From assembly GCA_937975765.1 (NCBI GenBank), contig CALJUR010000009.1, forward strand, positions 1 through 22,899: 22,899 nt of DNA. The letters are read 5' to 3'. Position 1 is the first letter of the stretch. Every line of letters starts with the position of its first letter. The translations under genes and the position numbers were made by a program. The notes below the pieces were generated by a model. It worked only from the letters and a program-made list of their open reading frames with translations. It searched no databases and was not told the origin of the DNA. Below are positions 21,153 through 22,899 of the stretch, piece after piece. This stretch comes from an uncultured Myxococcales bacterium (GTDB lineage: Bacteria; Myxococcota_A; UBA9042; DTJE01).

Positions 21153-21953
21153 ATGGACGGGACGGACCGCCAGGGACCCGCCGACGCCATCGAGATCCGC
21201 GCGCTGTGCAAGGAGTACGTCCCTTCCCTGACCTTCGGCCGGCTGCTGACGCTCCGCTGGTCGCGCCAGCCCGTGCGGGCCATCGCAAGTCTGGACCTGC
21301 GCGTCGAGGCCGGCCGCATCACCGCGATCGTCGGTCCCAACGGCGCCGGCAAGACGACGCTGCTGAAACTGGTGGGCGCCCTGCTGCTGCCGACCGCGGG
21401 CCGCCTGTCCGTCCTGGGCCTGGACACGACGCGGCAGCCAGAGGCGGTGCGCGCCGCGGTCGGGTACTGCATGACCGAGGGTCGGTCCTTCTTCCTGCGC
21501 CTGTCCGGACGCGAGAACCTGCGCTTCTTCGCGGCGCTGCACGGGCTGTCGGGGCGCGCCCGGGACGACCGGGTGTCCGGCCTGCTGGACGCGATGGAAC
21601 TCCTCGACGTGGCCGACCGCCCGATCCTGGCCTACAGCGACGGGATGAAGCAGCGCCTGGCGCTGGCCCGGGCCCTGCTGGGCGCCCCGCGCGTCCTGCT
21701 GCTGGACGAGATCAGCCGGGGCCTGGACCCGCGGCTGCGGGACAAGGTGCATCGGCACGTGCGGGACCTGGCCGCCGGGCAAGGCGTGACGGTGCTGATG
21801 GCCTCGCACAACCTCGAGGAGGTCCAGGCGCTGGCGCACCGGGTCCTGGTGATGGACCGCGGGCGCCTGCTGGCCGACGGCACGTACGACACCGTGGCCC
21901 CGGCCGTGGCCGACGTCTTCGCCGGGAAGCCCGGCGACGGGGGTGCGCGATGA
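21153..21953 (+). CDS. ABC-2 type exporter ATP-binding protein
   Basis: This is the ATPase half of an exporter whose permease is the next gene, overlapping by four bases (ATGA). It has 266 residues. The Walker A motif is GPNGAGKT (61-68), the signature motif is the divergent YSDGMKQR (161-168) in place of LSGGQ, the Walker B motif is VLLLDE (181-186), and the H-loop is H219 in MASHNLEE. The Q-loop position reads TEGRSFFLRLSGRENL, with Glu rather than Gln, like a known ABC-2 subfamily with DERSFYWRLTGRENL. The long N-terminus before the first strand (YVPSLTFGRLLTLRW) also fits that subgroup of NatA/CcmA-like multidrug or polysaccharide exporters. The start is ATG 21153 with only a weak G-rich ribosome site. 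The exported substrate is unknown. Confidence 0.92.
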   Translation: MDGTDRQGPADAIEIRALCKEYVPSLTFGRLLTLRWSRQPVRAIASLDLRVEAGRITAIVGPNGAGKTTLLKLVGALLLPTAGRLSVLGLDTTRQPEAVRAAVGYCMTEGRSFFLRLSGRENLRFFAALHGLSGRARDDRVSGLLDAMELLDVADRPILAYSDGMKQRLALARALLGAPRVLLLDEISRGLDPRLRDKVHRHVRDLAAGQGVTVLMASHNLEEVQALAHRVLVMDRGRLLADGTYDTVAPAVADVFAGKPGDGGAR

Positions 21954-22771
21954 CCGCCCGCGCCTTCGCCCTGCGCGTCGCGGCCTTCCTGCGCCGCGAC
22001 TTCCTGTTCCGGTGGTCCTACAAGTTCAGTTTCCTGTACGACATGGGCGCCCTGTTCTCGTCGCTGATCGCGCTGTTCTTCACCGACCGGATGCTGTCGG
22101 ACGCCCCGCCGCGCACCGTGACGGCCTATGGCACCGACTACTTCACCTTCGCGCTGGTCGGGATCGCGTTCCTGGACTACATGTGGGTCTCCATGCGGTC
22201 GTTCGCCCAGCAGGTGCGCTTCGCCCAGTTCACCGGCACGCTGGAGGCGATGCTGGCCACCCCGACCCACCCGTTCACCGTGATCCTGTGCCAGGCCGCC
22301 TGGCCGTATCTGTGGACCACGATCCGCGCCGCGCTGTACCTGGTGCTGGGCGCCCTGGTGTTCGGGGCGGACCTGTCGCGCGTGGACGTCTCGTCGGCCG
22401 CGCTGTTCCTGGTGCTGATGGTGGTGACCTTCGCCGGCATCGGGCTGACGTCGGCCGCCGTCACGCTGTACCTCAAGCAGGCGGACCCGGTGACCGCGCT
22501 GGTGGGCGGCATCTCGTTCCTGTTCGGCGGCATCGTGTACCCGGTCGAGTCGCTGCCGGCCTTCGCGCAGGACGTGGCCTGGGTGCTGCCAATGACGCAC
22601 GCGGTCGAGGGCCTGCGGCGCGCCTTCCTGTCGGGTGCGACGCCCGTCGACCTGTGGGACCACGCGGCGGTGCTGGTGGCCTGGGCGGCCTTCTCGTTCG
22701 CGATGGCGGCGCTGGCCCTGCGCCGGGTCATGAAGGCGCTGTCGCGGGAGGGGTCGTTCGGGGCGTACTAG
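21950..22771 (+). CDS. ABC-2 type exporter permease
   Basis: This is the inner-membrane permease partner of the preceding ATPase. It has 273 residues with about six hydrophobic segments (roughly 25-45, 62-82, 117-140, 147-173, 181-200 and 238-258), the ABC2_membrane topology. The motif FGGIVYPVESLPAFAQ followed by LPMTHAVEGLRRAFL is typical of ABC-2 permeases (a re-entrant stretch after the fifth helix). The substrate-side region FAQFTGTLEAMLATPTHPF is also family-like. The ATG at 21950 overlaps the ATPase stop, so the pair is translationally coupled. The last 128 bases of the window after its TAG contain no recognisable gene. The substrate cannot be predicted from sequence. Confidence 0.92.
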   Translation: MTARAFALRVAAFLRRDFLFRWSYKFSFLYDMGALFSSLIALFFTDRMLSDAPPRTVTAYGTDYFTFALVGIAFLDYMWVSMRSFAQQVRFAQFTGTLEAMLATPTHPFTVILCQAAWPYLWTTIRAALYLVLGALVFGADLSRVDVSSAALFLVLMVVTFAGIGLTSAAVTLYLKQADPVTALVGGISFLFGGIVYPVESLPAFAQDVAWVLPMTHAVEGLRRAFLSGATPVDLWDHAAVLVAWAAFSFAMAALALRRVMKALSREGSFGAY

Positions 22772-22899
22772 GGGCCCTCGAATCGTCCCGTGAATCCCGG
22801 AAGGCCGGGTCCTGGGGGTGCCTGCGGGATCGCCGATGTCCGGCCGGGGGCTCTGCCCCATACGCGTTAAGCTACGAAGACACCCAGCCTCGGAGCAGG
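22772..22899. other. Terminal intergenic stretch with small palindromes
   Basis: No ORF of note is seen. Small stems are CCCGG-AAGG-CCGGG (22796-22809) and GGGGC-TCT-GCCCC (22847-22859). Neither is followed by a T-tract. The tail CATACGCGTTAAGCTACG (22859-22876) is lower in GC than the surroundings and could be the start of another dispersed element cut off by the window edge. A terminator for the exporter operon is possible but not demonstrated. Confidence 0.35.

Noticed and set aside
19734..21839. 701-codon minus-strand reading frame opposite scoB, the CPBP gene, ruvX and the ABC ATPase
   Set aside because: It has His/Arg/Gln-rich composition and no domain, and the opposite strand encodes well-conserved proteins. 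It is a shadow frame.

Overview
This window is a very GC-rich stretch (roughly 70% G+C by eye) from a diderm, Gram-negative bacterium. The evidence is BamA, the LolC/LolD lipoprotein-release transporter and a lipobox-bearing lipoprotein. The gene order lysS-lolC-lolD-bamA recalls deltaproteobacterial lineages (Myxococcota/Desulfobacterota-like) and some uncultured phyla, but no taxon can be fixed from the sequence. Bases 1-44 are not biological: they match the Illumina P7/TruSeq read-2 adapter including an apparent 8-base index. The contig therefore begins in an untrimmed read, and lysS is cut there.

Layout. Plus strand, 45-7016: 3' part of lysS, then lolC, lolD, bamA and surE, which are tightly packed (bamA overlaps lolD, surE overlaps bamA), then apt after a 93-bp gap filled by three perfect hairpin repeats. 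Plus strand, 7123-11114: an alkyl-DHAP-synthase-like flavoprotein, and a large lipoprotein joining an NlpC/P60-like cysteine-peptidase module to a PD40/WD40-like beta-propeller. Minus strand, 18398 to 11275: in transcription order, a radical SAM protein of unknown role, then pheS-pheT followed closely by a GT4 glycosyltransferase and a SAM methyltransferase. Plus strand, 18513-22771: a two-subunit 3-oxoacid CoA-transferase (scoA-scoB), a CPBP-family membrane protein, ruvX, and an ABC-2 type exporter (ATPase and permease).

How the genes fit together. lolC/lolD and bamA belong to outer-membrane biogenesis, the first for lipoprotein release and the second for barrel insertion. surE and apt are nucleotide metabolism/salvage genes. 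lysS, pheS and pheT charge tRNAs. The CoA-transferase pair activates acetoacetate or a similar acid. The AGPS-like protein suggests ether-lipid synthesis or a related flavoenzyme reaction.

The least ordinary part is 8.8-11.3 kb. Two related inverted-repeat elements, one a perfect 26-bp inverted repeat and one a decayed relative, bracket the NlpC/P60-propeller lipoprotein gene. A second, GC-rich hairpin family with a 'GTAGGGCGGGGG...' edge sits at the 3' ends of four genes and supplies the stop codon of three of them. Both look like dispersed REP/MITE-type elements. No CRISPR array, rRNA, tRNA or complete insertion sequence was recognised.
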